DNA of 64,000 nt from an uncultured Bacilli bacterium (GCA_944363565.1 CALVUI010000001.1:273676-337675), one strand, 5' to 3'; shown: positions 7,528 to 17,219, counted from the stretch's first letter. The notes: a model not told the origin generated them from the letters alone. Made by a program: numbers and translations.

Positions 7528-8793
7528 TCAATTTCCCTTGGTCAACCTCGCCACCCTTCCCCAAGGCGGTTCCGCTTCCTCGTTGTTGATGACCCATAGG
7601 ACCGGGATGCCATGCGCTTCCTCTTCACTAGGGAAGGAGGCTTTTCCATCGGTCAAGATGACGATGAGCCTAGGCTTTTCCGTCGCCTTCTCGACGTAGG
7701 AGAAGACGGGCCCGAAGGATGTCCCGCCCCCTCCGATGGGCTTGATCTTCAGTAAATCCCTTACCGATTCGAAAGGGTAGGGGCCGTAAAGGCCACTATC
7801 GAAGAAGCAAAGTTTGCCCTTGAGGCGTCCGCCGAGTTCTTCGATGGCTCCCTTGATTTCGGCGTAGGCTTCCGCTAGTTCATGGTCCTGCATCGAACCG
7901 GAACAGTCGACGCAGAAGAGGAGGTCTTCGGCCTTGCTTTCCCTTTCGCCATAGGAAGGGAGGAAGAAGGGGGAATCGGGAAAGCGCCGATCGGGCGGCA
8001 AAAAGCCGTAGTCGGTGGTTTCCTCTTCCAAAAAATCGCGTAGGAGGAAGCGCCAGGAAAGGACGTTGGACTTAAGGAAGGGGAGGTGCCTTTCTAGTCC
8101 TAGGGGCATGTCCCCGCATCCCTTGCGGCGGATGGTCAAGACATCGAGTTCCCCTTCCATTTCTTCTTTTTCCTCCTCTTCGAGGCTTTCCCATCGTCCG
8201 TGGTCATCGATGATCCCGCAGCTAGGCCCGTCGATGGGGGATTGGCCCTTGCTAGAGACGGCTCCGCTCTTGGTTTCCCTCGGCCCCTTTCCGTCCCCTT
8301 CGGTTTCGCTTGGGGTCTTGGGCTTGGACATCTTGCCTCCCGCCTTTTTGAGGAGGGCATAAACGGCCTCGGCCGAGGATTCGTGGCCTTCATGGCCTTT
8401 GGGATCGAGGTGGTATGCCGGCCTTCCCCCGATGCTGATGGCGGAAAGGTTTCCACCGGCCTCCAGGAGGATGAGGCTATTGACGACGATGTCGCAGGCC
8501 AGGTTCCAGGCCAAGGGGTCGTAATTGACCGAGGAAGGGCGTCTGAAGGGGTGGCGCAAGACGACGTGGAGGGTTTCGTGAAGCAAGAGGAACTCCGTTT
8601 CCTCCTTGCTCAGCTTCGAAAGGAAGGCAGGAGAGAAATAAAGCTTCTTGCCGTCGGTCGCAGCCGTATCGAGGCCTTCGTCCAACATTAGGGGCATGTT
8701 CAGCAAAACGAGGCCATAGAAGGGGAATTTGCGGAGGATTTCGCGCCGGGCCGAAAGAACCCTTCGGGCCAGTTCCCGGTAATCGCTACTCAT
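7528..8793 (-). CDS. VWA-like / putative metallopeptidase-domain protein (DUF2201-type)
   Basis: 421 residues from the ATG that overlaps the stop of the MoxR gene; an in-frame ATG five codons earlier is also possible. The N-terminal domain carries LLLHETLHVVLRHPFRR (HExxH zinc site) followed by LACDIVVNS, as in VWA-like proteins of the DUF2201 group. The middle is a low-complexity linker. The C-terminal domain begins with LLFCVDCSGSMQD, a MIDAS DxSxS motif, and ends with LIVILTDGKAS, as in von Willebrand A domains. Such proteins pair with MoxR AAA+ ATPases and are thought to act in assembly or remodelling of target complexes. It is the last gene of a helicase-MoxR-VWA operon. Confidence 0.82.
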   Translation of the reverse strand: MSSDYRELARRVLSARREILRKFPFYGLVLLNMPLMLDEGLDTAATDGKKLYFSPAFLSKLSKEETEFLLLHETLHVVLRHPFRRPSSVNYDPLAWNLACDIVVNSLILLEAGGNLSAISIGGRPAYHLDPKGHEGHESSAEAVYALLKKAGGKMSKPKTPSETEGDGKGPRETKSGAVSSKGQSPIDGPSCGIIDDHGRWESLEEEEKEEMEGELDVLTIRRKGCGDMPLGLERHLPFLKSNVLSWRFLLRDFLEEETTDYGFLPPDRRFPDSPFFLPSYGERESKAEDLLFCVDCSGSMQDHELAEAYAEIKGAIEELGGRLKGKLCFFDSGLYGPYPFESVRDLLKIKPIGGGGTSFGPVFSYVEKATEKPRLIVILTDGKASFPSEEEAHGIPVLWVINNEEAEPPWGRVARLTKGN

Positions 8794-9865
8794 CGAGGAG
8801 GTAGGCATTCGCGCTCAGCCAGTCCCGGAAGCGGGCGATCCTTAGGAGGGTCGGACGGTCGATGGAAAGGTAGGTCCTAAAGAGGACGACCTGGAAGTCG
8901 AGGGGGAGGGAGAAGGCATAGACGATGGAATTCTCTAGTCCCTTGAGGTCGTCGAAATGTTCCTTCGCGTATTCCCCCATGGCCGAAACGAAGGCGTAGA
9001 GGGAATCGTTTTCCTTAGGGATGGGCGGCCTTTCGCCCCGGTATACCCTCGCGGGGTCGGGAATGTTACGACCCCCCAGATATGCCTTGAAGGCTCTCGC
9101 GACCGCGGGACCGACGATCCCCGGTATGAGGGGCGCGGCTTCCTCCCCGAATTGCTTGAGGACCTTGGAAACCATTTCGTAGCTCCTCGGCGTCGGAAAG
9201 GCCAGCTCGCTGCTATTTTCCTTGAAGTCCAGCAGGAGGTCCGGATGTTCGTCGAGGAAGGAGACGACGCGCGGGTCGATGTCGTGGGACACGGCCCATT
9301 TGCGCCACGAGGGGTAGCTGACCTTGACCTCGACGTGGAGGAGGCGGTTGGAAAGGGCCTTGGGCATCTTGTGGGCCAGGCTTTGGTCGGTGGTGCGGTT
9401 CCCGGCCGCGAAGACCAGGCAATTTTCCGGCAGTTCGTGTTCCCCGATCTTCCGGTCGAGGACCAGTTGGTAGGCGGCGGCCTGGACGCTCGGGGGAGCG
9501 GCCGTGATTTCGTCGAGGAAGAGGACGTTGACTGTGTTTTGGGAAGGATCCATGGCGAAGATCTTCGGACGGAGCCAGACGGCCGTGGTCCTTTCTTGGT
9601 CGCTGACCGGTAGGCCCCTGAGGTCGATGGGACTAAATAGCAAGAGGCGGACGTCGGTGAGGACGACCTTCTTTCCGGTTTCTTTTTCCAAAAGGGCGCA
9701 TAGTTCCCTGATGCTTTGCGACTTCCCGATGCCGGGCGGTCCCCAAAGCATGGTCGCGGGCAGTTCCCCAAGCGACCTCCCCGCCTTTATGGCTTCGGCG
9801 ATGGCGTGCCCGTAGGTCTTTAGGAAGCGCTCGGGCGTGAGGCTGGCGACCGCTAATCTTTCCAT
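8786..9865 (-). CDS. MoxR-family AAA+ ATPase
   Basis: 359 residues. Walker A is MLWGPPGIGKSQS (about residue 40), Walker B is VNVLFLDEITAAPPSVQ, sensor 1 is CLVFAAGNRTTD, and the arginine finger region is KALSNRLLHVEV. This is the MoxR/CobS-like clade, which works with a VWA-domain partner, here encoded immediately downstream with an 8-nt overlap. The helicase gene upstream ends 3 nt before this ATG, so the three proteins are co-translated. ATP-driven remodelling is family knowledge; the substrate is unknown. Confidence 0.9.
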   Translation of the reverse strand: MERLAVASLTPERFLKTYGHAIAEAIKAGRSLGELPATMLWGPPGIGKSQSIRELCALLEKETGKKVVLTDVRLLLFSPIDLRGLPVSDQERTTAVWLRPKIFAMDPSQNTVNVLFLDEITAAPPSVQAAAYQLVLDRKIGEHELPENCLVFAAGNRTTDQSLAHKMPKALSNRLLHVEVKVSYPSWRKWAVSHDIDPRVVSFLDEHPDLLLDFKENSSELAFPTPRSYEMVSKVLKQFGEEAAPLIPGIVGPAVARAFKAYLGGRNIPDPARVYRGERPPIPKENDSLYAFVSAMGEYAKEHFDDLKGLENSIVYAFSLPLDFQVVLFRTYLSIDRPTLLRIARFRDWLSANAYLLDE

Positions 9866-9868
9866 GGA

Positions 9869-12800
9869 TCATATCCCCCTTAGTTTCATGTCGATGTCCT
9901 CTAGTTCCTTCTTGGCCCCGTCCACCTCCTCGACGTAGGGGTTGACGCTGGCGATGCGCAAAAGGCTTTCCTCCTTTTGCCTAAGGAGGTTTTCCTGATT
10001 TTTCTTTAGATCACCGAGGTAATGGCCGGCTTCCTCCAAGAAGTGGTCGGCGATGAGCAAGAGCCCCTTCAAGGACTTCCCGCGTTCCAGTTCGTATTCC
10101 CCTTCCTTTTTGAGGTAGAAGTGACTTTCGTCCCCGATCTTGAAGGAAAGGGCAAAGCCCCGGTAGTCCAAAAGGTGGAACTGCCCCCTTTCGTAGTTTT
10201 CCTTGAGCTTCGCGAAAACCTCGGCCCGGGCGTTTTCCTTCGGGGCCGCGGGGATGTCCCCGAAGTCCCTTTCGGCCATGACGATGGCTTCCTCGTTTTC
10301 CCTGATGGCGGAAAGTAGAGCCGGGAGGGAAGAGGAAAGGGCGGCCCTTTCCCTTTCGTAACGGTCCTTGTTGTTGCCGGCCCTTATTAGGGCCGCCTCG
10401 GCCTCGGCCCTTTTCTTGGCGTAGGGGTTACCGGAGGCCAAGGCCTTGACCTCGGCGTAATCCAAGACCGCGTCCTCGGCGTCCATGGCCTTGCGGACCT
10501 CGAGGGTCCCCGAAAGAAGGGAAGCGATGAGCTTTTGTTTGTTTTCCAGTAGTTGCCAGGAATAGGCATCGAAGCTTCCTTCGGCGATGTAACGGTAGAT
10601 GTAGACCCTCTTGTTCATGTTCCCGCGCCTTAGTATCCGCCCCTCCCTTTGGGTCAAGTCGCTGGGGCGCCAGGGGACGTCGAGGTGGTGGAGGGCGATG
10701 AGGCGGCGCTGGACGTTGACCCCGATCCCGAGCTTGAAGGTCGAGCCGATGAGGATGCGGATTTTTCCTTCTTGGACCTTGTCGTAGAGGTCCTTGTCCC
10801 GCTCCGCTTCCTCGGCGAAGGCGATTTCCGAGGGATCCACCCCCCGGGCCACCAGGTATTCCTTCAGTTCGTCGTAGACGCTGTAGGCGCCCTTGCGGTG
10901 GACCGAGAGGTCGCAGAAGATGAGCTGGGTCCCCCTTTGGAAGAAGGTGTCGCGGTAGATTTTGGCGGCGATGTCGGCGCAGTAGAGGGCTTTTTGGCTT
11001 CCTAGTGGCGATGAGGGTTTGACCAGCTTCAGGGACAAGGCGGCCTTGCGGCCGTCGCTTGTGACCTTCAGCATGTTGTCTTCGCTGGCCTTCACGTAGT
11101 GCTTGCGGCACCTTTCGGCCCGGTAGGCCAAGTACTTGACGTAGGTATCGAGGGCTTCGCTTTTGGGGATCTTGACGTCGATGTAGTCGCCCTTCTCGGG
11201 GATCTTGTCGTCCTCGGCTTCGAGCTTGTGGAAGGAAGATACCCCGGACAAGAGGGAAGAGAGTTCCGGGAGGTTGTTGAAGGAGAGGATGCGGCGGACG
11301 TCGCGGTAGCCTTGGCCCGTGACGTCGATTTCGAACTGGTCGCTGTAGCAGGCGAACATCTTCATCCAGGCCTCGGCCCCCTCTAGTCCTAGGACCCTCA
11401 GTTCCGGGGCCTGGAGGTAAAGCTCGGTGCCATAAAGGTCGGCGATGGAATTGCTGATGGGGGTGCCGGTGGCGAAGTAGACCCCCTTGCCCTCGTGGGT
11501 CTTTTGGAGGTAATGGACCTTGGCCATCATCGAGAGGGCCTTCTTGGAAGGGCGGGACAAAAGGTCCTTGGCGGCGTTTTTGTAGTTATGGGCCTCGTCG
11601 AGGAAGAGGCGGTCGATGCCAAGGTCGTCGAAGCACGGCATCCCCGGTTCGTCGCGCTTGATGCCCTTTAGTTCCTCTTCAAGGCTTTTTAGCATCCTCT
11701 TCCTAACGTTTTGGATGCCTCCGCTTTTTTTGAGCAAGGCCATCTTTTCGTAGATGGCCTCGGCCTGCCTTTTGGCGGAAAGGGGCAGGAGGTCGAAGGA
11801 GGAATAGGCCATGATGACGGCTTCGTGGTTGCCGTTAGCGATCTTCCGGAGGGCGGCGGCCCTCTTGCCGGGGACGAAGTCCTTGGGGTAGACCATGAGG
11901 ATGTCGGCTTCCGGGTAGCAGAGGCGGTAGATCTTCTCCCACTGGCCAAGGATGTTGTTGGGGACGGCGTAGAGGTTCTTGCGGCTTAGTCCCAGGCGCC
12001 GCATCTCGTGGCCGGCCACGGCGAAGACGTAGGTCTTGCCGCTTCCGACGTCATGGGCCAAAAGGGAGTTCTTGGAAAATAGGAGGCGGGCCACCGCGTC
12101 CTTCTGGTAGGGGTAGAGCTCGGCCTTGCAACCCGGAAGGCCAAGGAAGGAGCCGTCGTAATGGCGGGGCGAGAGGGAGCCGAATTTCTCGGCGTAGATG
12201 GTAGAAAGGCGTTCCCGCCACTTGGGGTCCGAGGCCAAGAACACTTGGAAGGCCGAGAGGAGAAGGCGTTGCTTTTCCCTGAGGACCGCGGTCAACTTGG
12301 GATCGATCTTCCTCTTTCCGCCTTCCTTGACGTAGCCGTAGACCGCCTGGCCGTTCAGGGTCTTTTCGGCGATGGAAAGGCCGCTGACTTCCTCGGTCCC
12401 GTAGGTCACGTGGTTGGGGACGTAGTTGGCGAGGCTTTTGTTGGGTATCTTCCAAACCCCGGTCAGTTCGTCGTGCTGGACCTGGCAATAGGGGAGGACC
12501 TGGCGGACGTCCTGGCGGGTGCGGAAGTCGTAGCCGTAATAAAACCTTTGCCCGAAGGTTTTTTCCAGGAACCCGTCGATGGCCTCGCTAGGGACCCAAG
12601 GGGAGCCGAGGGTGACGTATATTTCCTCGTAACGGAGGGTTCTGGGCAAGAGGCCTTCGAGGGCCTTGACGTTGTCGCCGAAAAGGGCGGGGTTTTTCAT
12701 CGCGGCCGCCTTGGCTTCCTTGAGCTTCTCGGCGATGTTCCCCGAAAGGTATTCGGAAGAAAGGACGTAGCAGCCATATGGGTCCTCTTCACGATAAGCG

Positions 12801-13003
12801 GCGGGATCGGGATAGACCGCCCCCTTGAGGGCGGCGGCCGTCTTAGGAAGGGAAAGGCCAAGGCTTTCCGCGATGGCGGCCATGTCGACCCTTCCCTTGG
12901 CTTCGAGGCAATCGAAAAGGGCCTTGAGGGGGTCGGAACACTCGCCCCCCGCCGGGCTTTTCAAGAGGTCATCGTAGCTTATCTCGTGGACATCCATGGC
13001 CAT
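9869..13003 (-). CDS. SNF2-like DEAD/DEAH helicase, plasmid/phage methylase-helicase type
   Basis: 1044 residues from the chosen ATG. Residues about 60-200 resemble the N-terminal region of giant methylase-helicase proteins of conjugative elements (SEYLSGNIAEKLKEAKAAA, YVTLGSPWVPSEAIDGF). The helicase core has Walker A LLAHDVGSGKTY, DEAH box RLFLDEAHNYKN, motif III-like YFATGTPISNS, and motif VI LTQREGRILRRGN. No N6-methylase motif is seen, so only the helicase part is retained. The C-terminus is a helical coiled segment. The start at 13003 is preferred because TATAAA lies 6 nt upstream; the frame is open to an ATG at 13186 with no ribosome binding site there. It leads the operon with MoxR and VWA genes. 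Confidence 0.8.
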   Translation of the reverse strand: MAMDVHEISYDDLLKSPAGGECSDPLKALFDCLEAKGRVDMAAIAESLGLSLPKTAAALKGAVYPDPAAYREEDPYGCYVLSSEYLSGNIAEKLKEAKAAAMKNPALFGDNVKALEGLLPRTLRYEEIYVTLGSPWVPSEAIDGFLEKTFGQRFYYGYDFRTRQDVRQVLPYCQVQHDELTGVWKIPNKSLANYVPNHVTYGTEEVSGLSIAEKTLNGQAVYGYVKEGGKRKIDPKLTAVLREKQRLLLSAFQVFLASDPKWRERLSTIYAEKFGSLSPRHYDGSFLGLPGCKAELYPYQKDAVARLLFSKNSLLAHDVGSGKTYVFAVAGHEMRRLGLSRKNLYAVPNNILGQWEKIYRLCYPEADILMVYPKDFVPGKRAAALRKIANGNHEAVIMAYSSFDLLPLSAKRQAEAIYEKMALLKKSGGIQNVRKRMLKSLEEELKGIKRDEPGMPCFDDLGIDRLFLDEAHNYKNAAKDLLSRPSKKALSMMAKVHYLQKTHEGKGVYFATGTPISNSIADLYGTELYLQAPELRVLGLEGAEAWMKMFACYSDQFEIDVTGQGYRDVRRILSFNNLPELSSLLSGVSSFHKLEAEDDKIPEKGDYIDVKIPKSEALDTYVKYLAYRAERCRKHYVKASEDNMLKVTSDGRKAALSLKLVKPSSPLGSQKALYCADIAAKIYRDTFFQRGTQLIFCDLSVHRKGAYSVYDELKEYLVARGVDPSEIAFAEEAERDKDLYDKVQEGKIRILIGSTFKLGIGVNVQRRLIALHHLDVPWRPSDLTQREGRILRRGNMNKRVYIYRYIAEGSFDAYSWQLLENKQKLIASLLSGTLEVRKAMDAEDAVLDYAEVKALASGNPYAKKRAEAEAALIRAGNNKDRYERERAALSSSLPALLSAIRENEEAIVMAERDFGDIPAAPKENARAEVFAKLKENYERGQFHLLDYRGFALSFKIGDESHFYLKKEGEYELERGKSLKGLLLIADHFLEEAGHYLGDLKKNQENLLRQKEESLLRIASVNPYVEEVDGAKKELEDIDMKLRGI

Positions 13004-13009
13004 AGGGCA

Positions 13010-13015
13010 TTTATA
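13010..13015 (-). promoter_or_regulatory. -10-like hexamer of the helicase-MoxR-VWA operon
   Basis: On the minus strand TATAAA ends 6 nt before the ATG at 13003, with no Shine-Dalgarno sequence. It is consistent with the leaderless layout of several other operon-leading genes in the window. Confidence 0.4.
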
Positions 13016-13399
13016 TAGTTTACGATGGGACGAAAGATGGACATAGGTGCAAATGTCCACTTTTTCGTAGGCGAAATTCCTTGGGGGCGCAAGGGAGGAG
13101 GCATCGCATAAAGGGAAACGGAGATTGCGGTTATCGCCACGTCGGTTGAACCCACTATAGTTGGAATCCGGTCCCTTGGTTTTCATCTTTTAACTTTAAT
13201 TTTGTGTAATTTTAGTTATTGCATTTTAATCACATTTCTTTTCTCCTGATTGAAACGATATATCATCGCATTAAAATCTTTGCATCCAGGTGGATTTACT
13301 TTGAAAAACGAAGAATGATATTTTATGTTCGATGTTTCGATGAACATTAAATAATTCAAGAAAACTATAGAACTCAATACAATTCACTAGGGTTTTCTA

Positions 13400-13427
13400 T
13401 TGAAATTTTCAAAACAGTTCCTATAAC
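13400..13427 (+). promoter_or_regulatory. Sigma-A-type promoter of the 13450 gene
   Basis: TTGAAA (13400-13405), a 16-bp spacer and TATAAC (13422-13427) are followed by GAGGAG about 12 nt before the ATG. This is one of the few conventional promoter plus ribosome-site arrangements in the window. Confidence 0.6.
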
Positions 13428-13449
13428 TGTGTGAGGAGCAATTTGAATT

Positions 13450-14349
13450 ATGAATACTATTGGAACCTCTCTCATTCTATTTCTTAGCTTGGCGGCCAAT
13501 TCCACCGTTTCGGCGGCCAGTGTCCTGACAGGGAATGTAAATATCGGTCCAACAGAAGGGCCAGATGAATCGTTTTGGACACCTGTGGGGTGGTCATCTG
13601 AAGTGATAAGGTGCATAGATAATTATGACGGCTACACTAATTATTTCTATACCCAATACAGAGCACCATTTACTTCCGTGAGCGATTTGTATTTATTTCG
13701 GGTTCAGACGCAGTTCGTTCCCGGTGATGCCCTTAATCAGCAGGACCCTTCTTACAAGGACTATGTTCGTTTAAAATATGGTTCCGTCAAATTCGAACTC
13801 AATCAATATAAAAATGATAATCTTGGCCAATATGGTTGTTCGTTTGTTTTTAAAGATTATTGGCCAAAAACCCAATCATTTGAGACGACATTGACCTCGT
13901 CGTATTCGAGTACGTATTCCGCCTCTTTTCTCGCCAATTTTTCTGCCGAAGGCGGTTATGACAGTGGGGACGGAGCATCGATTAAAGGCGGTCTTGGTGT
14001 CGATGGCGAATATGAATTTCAAATTACCCAGAGCCAGAGCGTTACCACTTCGTCATCCGATCCATTGGTCTCCGCCCAACTTGGACCCGGTAACCCTAAC
14101 AACACTGTGAGTTGGAATTTTACGGTTTTAAATCGAGAGGTTTCGGGAAGAACGTCTTTCAATTTGGATTCCTATTATCTTGTTGAGGCAAAAAAGGATG
14201 CCATCAACCTCCCTGATTACGCGTTTCACTTCGTTCTTTCGATTACTTCGCAAGGCCAATGGTACGGCACGGATTGGACGCATTGGATTGCTGATTGGCA
14301 CGATGCCGAGAAATTTTCATATGGTGTCGGAATCGTTCCGTCTCTTTAA
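13450..14349 (+). CDS. Secreted beta-rich protein, unknown (possible pore-forming-toxin-like fold)
   Basis: 299 residues with a signal peptide (SLILFLSLAANSTVSA, cleavage near residue 22-23). The mature protein is rich in Ser, Thr, Tyr and Asn and has alternating polar/apolar strands. The segment YSASFLANFSAEGGYDSG, together with the following stretch to about residue 215, could form an amphipathic beta-hairpin like the stem of leukocidin- or aerolysin-type toxins. The C-terminus is aromatic-rich (QWYGTDWTHWIADWHDAEKF). The toxin idea is inference from pattern only. The gene is more A+T-rich than its neighbours. It lies 24 nt before an ABC transporter that might export or respond to it. Confidence 0.6.
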   Translation: MNTIGTSLILFLSLAANSTVSAASVLTGNVNIGPTEGPDESFWTPVGWSSEVIRCIDNYDGYTNYFYTQYRAPFTSVSDLYLFRVQTQFVPGDALNQQDPSYKDYVRLKYGSVKFELNQYKNDNLGQYGCSFVFKDYWPKTQSFETTLTSSYSSTYSASFLANFSAEGGYDSGDGASIKGGLGVDGEYEFQITQSQSVTTSSSDPLVSAQLGPGNPNNTVSWNFTVLNREVSGRTSFNLDSYYLVEAKKDAINLPDYAFHFVLSITSQGQWYGTDWTHWIADWHDAEKFSYGVGIVPSL

Positions 14350-14373
14350 CTCCTTAATTTGTAAGACCTGATA

Positions 14374-17178
14374 ATGCTTTTAGTCAAAGATCTTGCGCTA
14401 GCATTCAAGAACTCCGGCCGCATCGGCCTCGACGGCGTTTCCTTTTCCCTTCCGAGCCATGGACTCTTTCTTCTATACGGTGAATCGGGTTCCGGGAAAT
14501 CGACCCTCTTAAGCATCATCGGGTCCTTGGAAAAACCCGATGAGGGGGAAGTGCTTTTCGAAGGAACCGACGTCCTTTCCCTCAAGGGGAAGGCCCTGAG
14601 GGATTATCGGCGCGACACCGTCGGCTTCTGCTTCGCCTCCAGCGACCTCGTTCCCTATTTGACGGTCCGGGAAAACATCATGGCCTATTGCCTTTGCGAT
14701 AACCCCCAAGGGGTCTATGAGAAATGCGGCATCGCCGATTTGCTGGACTCCAAGGCCTCCACCCTTTCCAGCGGCCAGGCCATTCGGGTTTCCTTGGCCC
14801 GGACCATCCTGAAGGGTTCCCGCCTCTTTCTCATCGACGAACCGACCGGGGCTTTGGACGAGGAAAACGCCAAAGCCGTCTTTTCCTTGCTGAGGGAAAT
14901 CGCTCGGACTGCCCTAGTCATCGTCGCCAGCCACGACGTCTCCCTCATCAAGGGGTACTGCGACGGCTACCTCTCCTTGGAAAAGGGGAAGGTCGTTTCC
15001 CTCGATGCCCCCAAGGATGAGGGCGAGACTTCTTTGGCTAGCATCTCTAACCGTACTTCCAACAAAGAGCAACGGAAATTTAAGGCCCTCTCCTTTTTCA
15101 AGCGGACCCTGGCCGGCATGTCCCATAGCCCGGTCCGCCTCCTTTCTTCCTTGGCCCTCGTGGCCATTTCCTTCCTTTTGCTCATCCCGACCCTTTCGGC
15201 CTTCATGGACGACGTCCCTACCCATTCCGGGACCATCCTCGCGGGGGAGGGGGACCGCTTGGTGGGAGTCGTTTCCCTGGAGCAACCCAATTACTACGAA
15301 GTCGACCCGGCCGACCGCCCCGAGGGCGCGGCCATCGCCTATTCGACCATGGTCGGCTTTTCCTTCTTTTCGCCTGCTTCCCAGGACTATCCTAGCGGAA
15401 CCATCTGCCCCTTTGACCAGATGTTCGGATCGTCGGAGGCCAGCCTTTCTTCCTTCGGGGAAGCCGCTTCCTTCTTGGAACTGGAGGCCGGCGAGGTCCC
15501 TTCGAGCGGGGAAGTGGCCATCAGCCTTTCCTTGTTTTCCTACTATGTCCGTAATGGCTTCGAGGACGGAAACATCACCCTTTTCCCCGGAAGCTTCGAC
15601 GCTGCTTCCTTTCTTTCTTCGACCCCCATCCTCCACCTGAACCTCGGCTATTCCGTGATCGAGGTCACCGTCAGCGCGATTTACGACGACGGCTATGGCG
15701 AGGAACTGGCGGAGCTTTCCGCCCTTGAATCCCTCGACGATTCGAAAACAGGGGCCCTTTCCCTGTTCCTAGCCAAATGCCCGGCCCTGAGCCTCTTCGC
15801 ATCCAAGGACGTCCTCGAAGAAGCCCTTTCCCCCGAGGTTCCTAGCACCGGCTTTGCCCTCCGCGGATCGTTTCTGAAGGCCTCATACGAGGGACACGAA
15901 TGGGGCTTCGGGGGTCAGGTCCTGCCTCTCGAATCATCCATCAACCAAGGATTCTTCCCTTTCGCCGGAGAAGATGGCTACGCCCTTCCTTACCAAGCCT
16001 TTGCCTCCTTCTTCGGGGAGGAACAACTGAGGCTGCCTCAGGGTTGGAACCTTTCCTTCGGCGATCTCGTCTTGGGCGACGACTTTTCGGAACTAAGGGA
16101 AACGGCAGCGACCCTAAGCGTCGAAGAACTGCTTTCCTCCTCCTATGATTTGCTACGGCGTATCCCCGCCTGCCTCTACGTCATGGAAAACGGGGTGCCG
16201 GATGAAGGAAAGGAGGAAATCAGGTCCGCCATTTCCGCCTTCTTTCCTAGCGTCGACCTCGAAGACGAGGGGGTTTTGGAGGTGGCCTATGCCTTGGCCC
16301 TGGCCGGTTTGCTACAAGAGAGGGGTTCGGGCATCGTTTCCGAAGTCGCCCCTTCCTATTTTTACGAAAACCCGTATGGCCCTAATGGCTCCTCGCTTTG
16401 CCAAAAAGGCGTCAAGGAGGTTTTCTCTTCATTCAAGGTTCCGACAGTCGATTTCGTCTTGACCAATGCTTCGGGCTCTTCCTCGGTATTTTCCGCCCCG
16501 GTCGTGGCCATCGGCTGCAATGATTTTGCTTCCGACGAAGACGGTTTCCTCGATTTGCCCCTGGCTTGCGGCGGCCATTACTACGATGACCTTTACCTAT
16601 CTTCTTCCTCGCGGCTCCTCCCTTCTTCCTTCCTGTCAAGTGGCGCCTACTTCCAAGGAAGGGACGGGGAGAGATTGCTGGGCCAAAGCCTAGATGGGCG
16701 CCCCGGCGTCTACACCGCGGTAAGCCTAGGGACCTCGGCCTACTTGGCCTTCACCCAAACCATCGTCATCTTCCGTTACGTTTTCTTGGCCGTGGCCGTC
16801 CTCATGCTCTTGCTTTCGGCCTTTACCCTCGCCAATTTCCAAAGCGCCTCACTGGCCATGAGTTGCCAAGAGGACGCCGTCTCCTTGGCCCTGGGGGGCA
16901 GTTACTCCCTCCTTGGGGTCCGTTCCCTCTTCCAACTCCTTCTGGTCTGCCTTCCTTCCTACGTCTTGGGGCTGGGACTAGCCTATGGCGCCGCTTTTGC
17001 CCTCAATTCCTACTTCGCCGGGATCTATGGGGCATTCCTGCCATATCTGGCCTTCTTCCCCTTGCCCCTCTTCATTTCCTTCTTCGTCCCCTTGCTTTTC
17101 CTTTCCGCGATATCGGTCTTCCCCTTGCTCCGCAAGAAGAAGGCCATCGCCGAACGGCTCCGTTCCAGCTTCTATTGA
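14374..17178 (+). CDS. MacB-like ABC transporter, ATPase-permease fusion
   Basis: 934 residues. The N-terminal ATPase domain has Walker A YGESGSGKSTL (about residue 36), signature STLSSGQAIRVSLAR and Walker B LFLIDEPTGALD, all of the LolD/MacB clade. A membrane segment near residues 255-275 (LLSSLALVAISFLLLIPTL) leads into a large, roughly 500-residue extracytoplasmic domain. Three C-terminal segments (about 790-925) form an FtsX-like permease. Mechanotransmission of extracytoplasmic substrates, such as peptides or lipoproteins, is the family role. No ribosome site is evident at the ATG. The extracytoplasmic domain is unusually large. The upstream secreted protein may be linked. Confidence 0.85.
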   Translation: MLLVKDLALAFKNSGRIGLDGVSFSLPSHGLFLLYGESGSGKSTLLSIIGSLEKPDEGEVLFEGTDVLSLKGKALRDYRRDTVGFCFASSDLVPYLTVRENIMAYCLCDNPQGVYEKCGIADLLDSKASTLSSGQAIRVSLARTILKGSRLFLIDEPTGALDEENAKAVFSLLREIARTALVIVASHDVSLIKGYCDGYLSLEKGKVVSLDAPKDEGETSLASISNRTSNKEQRKFKALSFFKRTLAGMSHSPVRLLSSLALVAISFLLLIPTLSAFMDDVPTHSGTILAGEGDRLVGVVSLEQPNYYEVDPADRPEGAAIAYSTMVGFSFFSPASQDYPSGTICPFDQMFGSSEASLSSFGEAASFLELEAGEVPSSGEVAISLSLFSYYVRNGFEDGNITLFPGSFDAASFLSSTPILHLNLGYSVIEVTVSAIYDDGYGEELAELSALESLDDSKTGALSLFLAKCPALSLFASKDVLEEALSPEVPSTGFALRGSFLKASYEGHEWGFGGQVLPLESSINQGFFPFAGEDGYALPYQAFASFFGEEQLRLPQGWNLSFGDLVLGDDFSELRETAATLSVEELLSSSYDLLRRIPACLYVMENGVPDEGKEEIRSAISAFFPSVDLEDEGVLEVAYALALAGLLQERGSGIVSEVAPSYFYENPYGPNGSSLCQKGVKEVFSSFKVPTVDFVLTNASGSSSVFSAPVVAIGCNDFASDEDGFLDLPLACGGHYYDDLYLSSSSRLLPSSFLSSGAYFQGRDGERLLGQSLDGRPGVYTAVSLGTSAYLAFTQTIVIFRYVFLAVAVLMLLLSAFTLANFQSASLAMSCQEDAVSLALGGSYSLLGVRSLFQLLLVCLPSYVLGLGLAYGAAFALNSYFAGIYGAFLPYLAFFPLPLFISFFVPLLFLSAISVFPLLRKKKAIAERLRSSFY

Positions 17179-17219
17179 TGTGGGATATCCCCATTCGGAA
17201 GATAGCGCGGGTTTTGGAA

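Larger units (their letters stand above)
13004..13449. other. A+T-rich intergenic region between divergent units
   Basis: About 450 bases, clearly more A+T-rich than the flanks, with no RNA gene or repeat that I recognise. Part of it (13004-13186) is an open in-frame extension of the helicase gene of doubtful coding value. The right end holds a good promoter for the 13450 gene. Confidence 0.5.

Noticed and set aside
13004..13186. N-terminal extension of the helicase to 13186
   Set aside because: No ribosome site at the upstream ATG, atypical composition, and a TATAAA box 6 nt before the ATG at 13003 fits the start pattern of other operon-leading genes.
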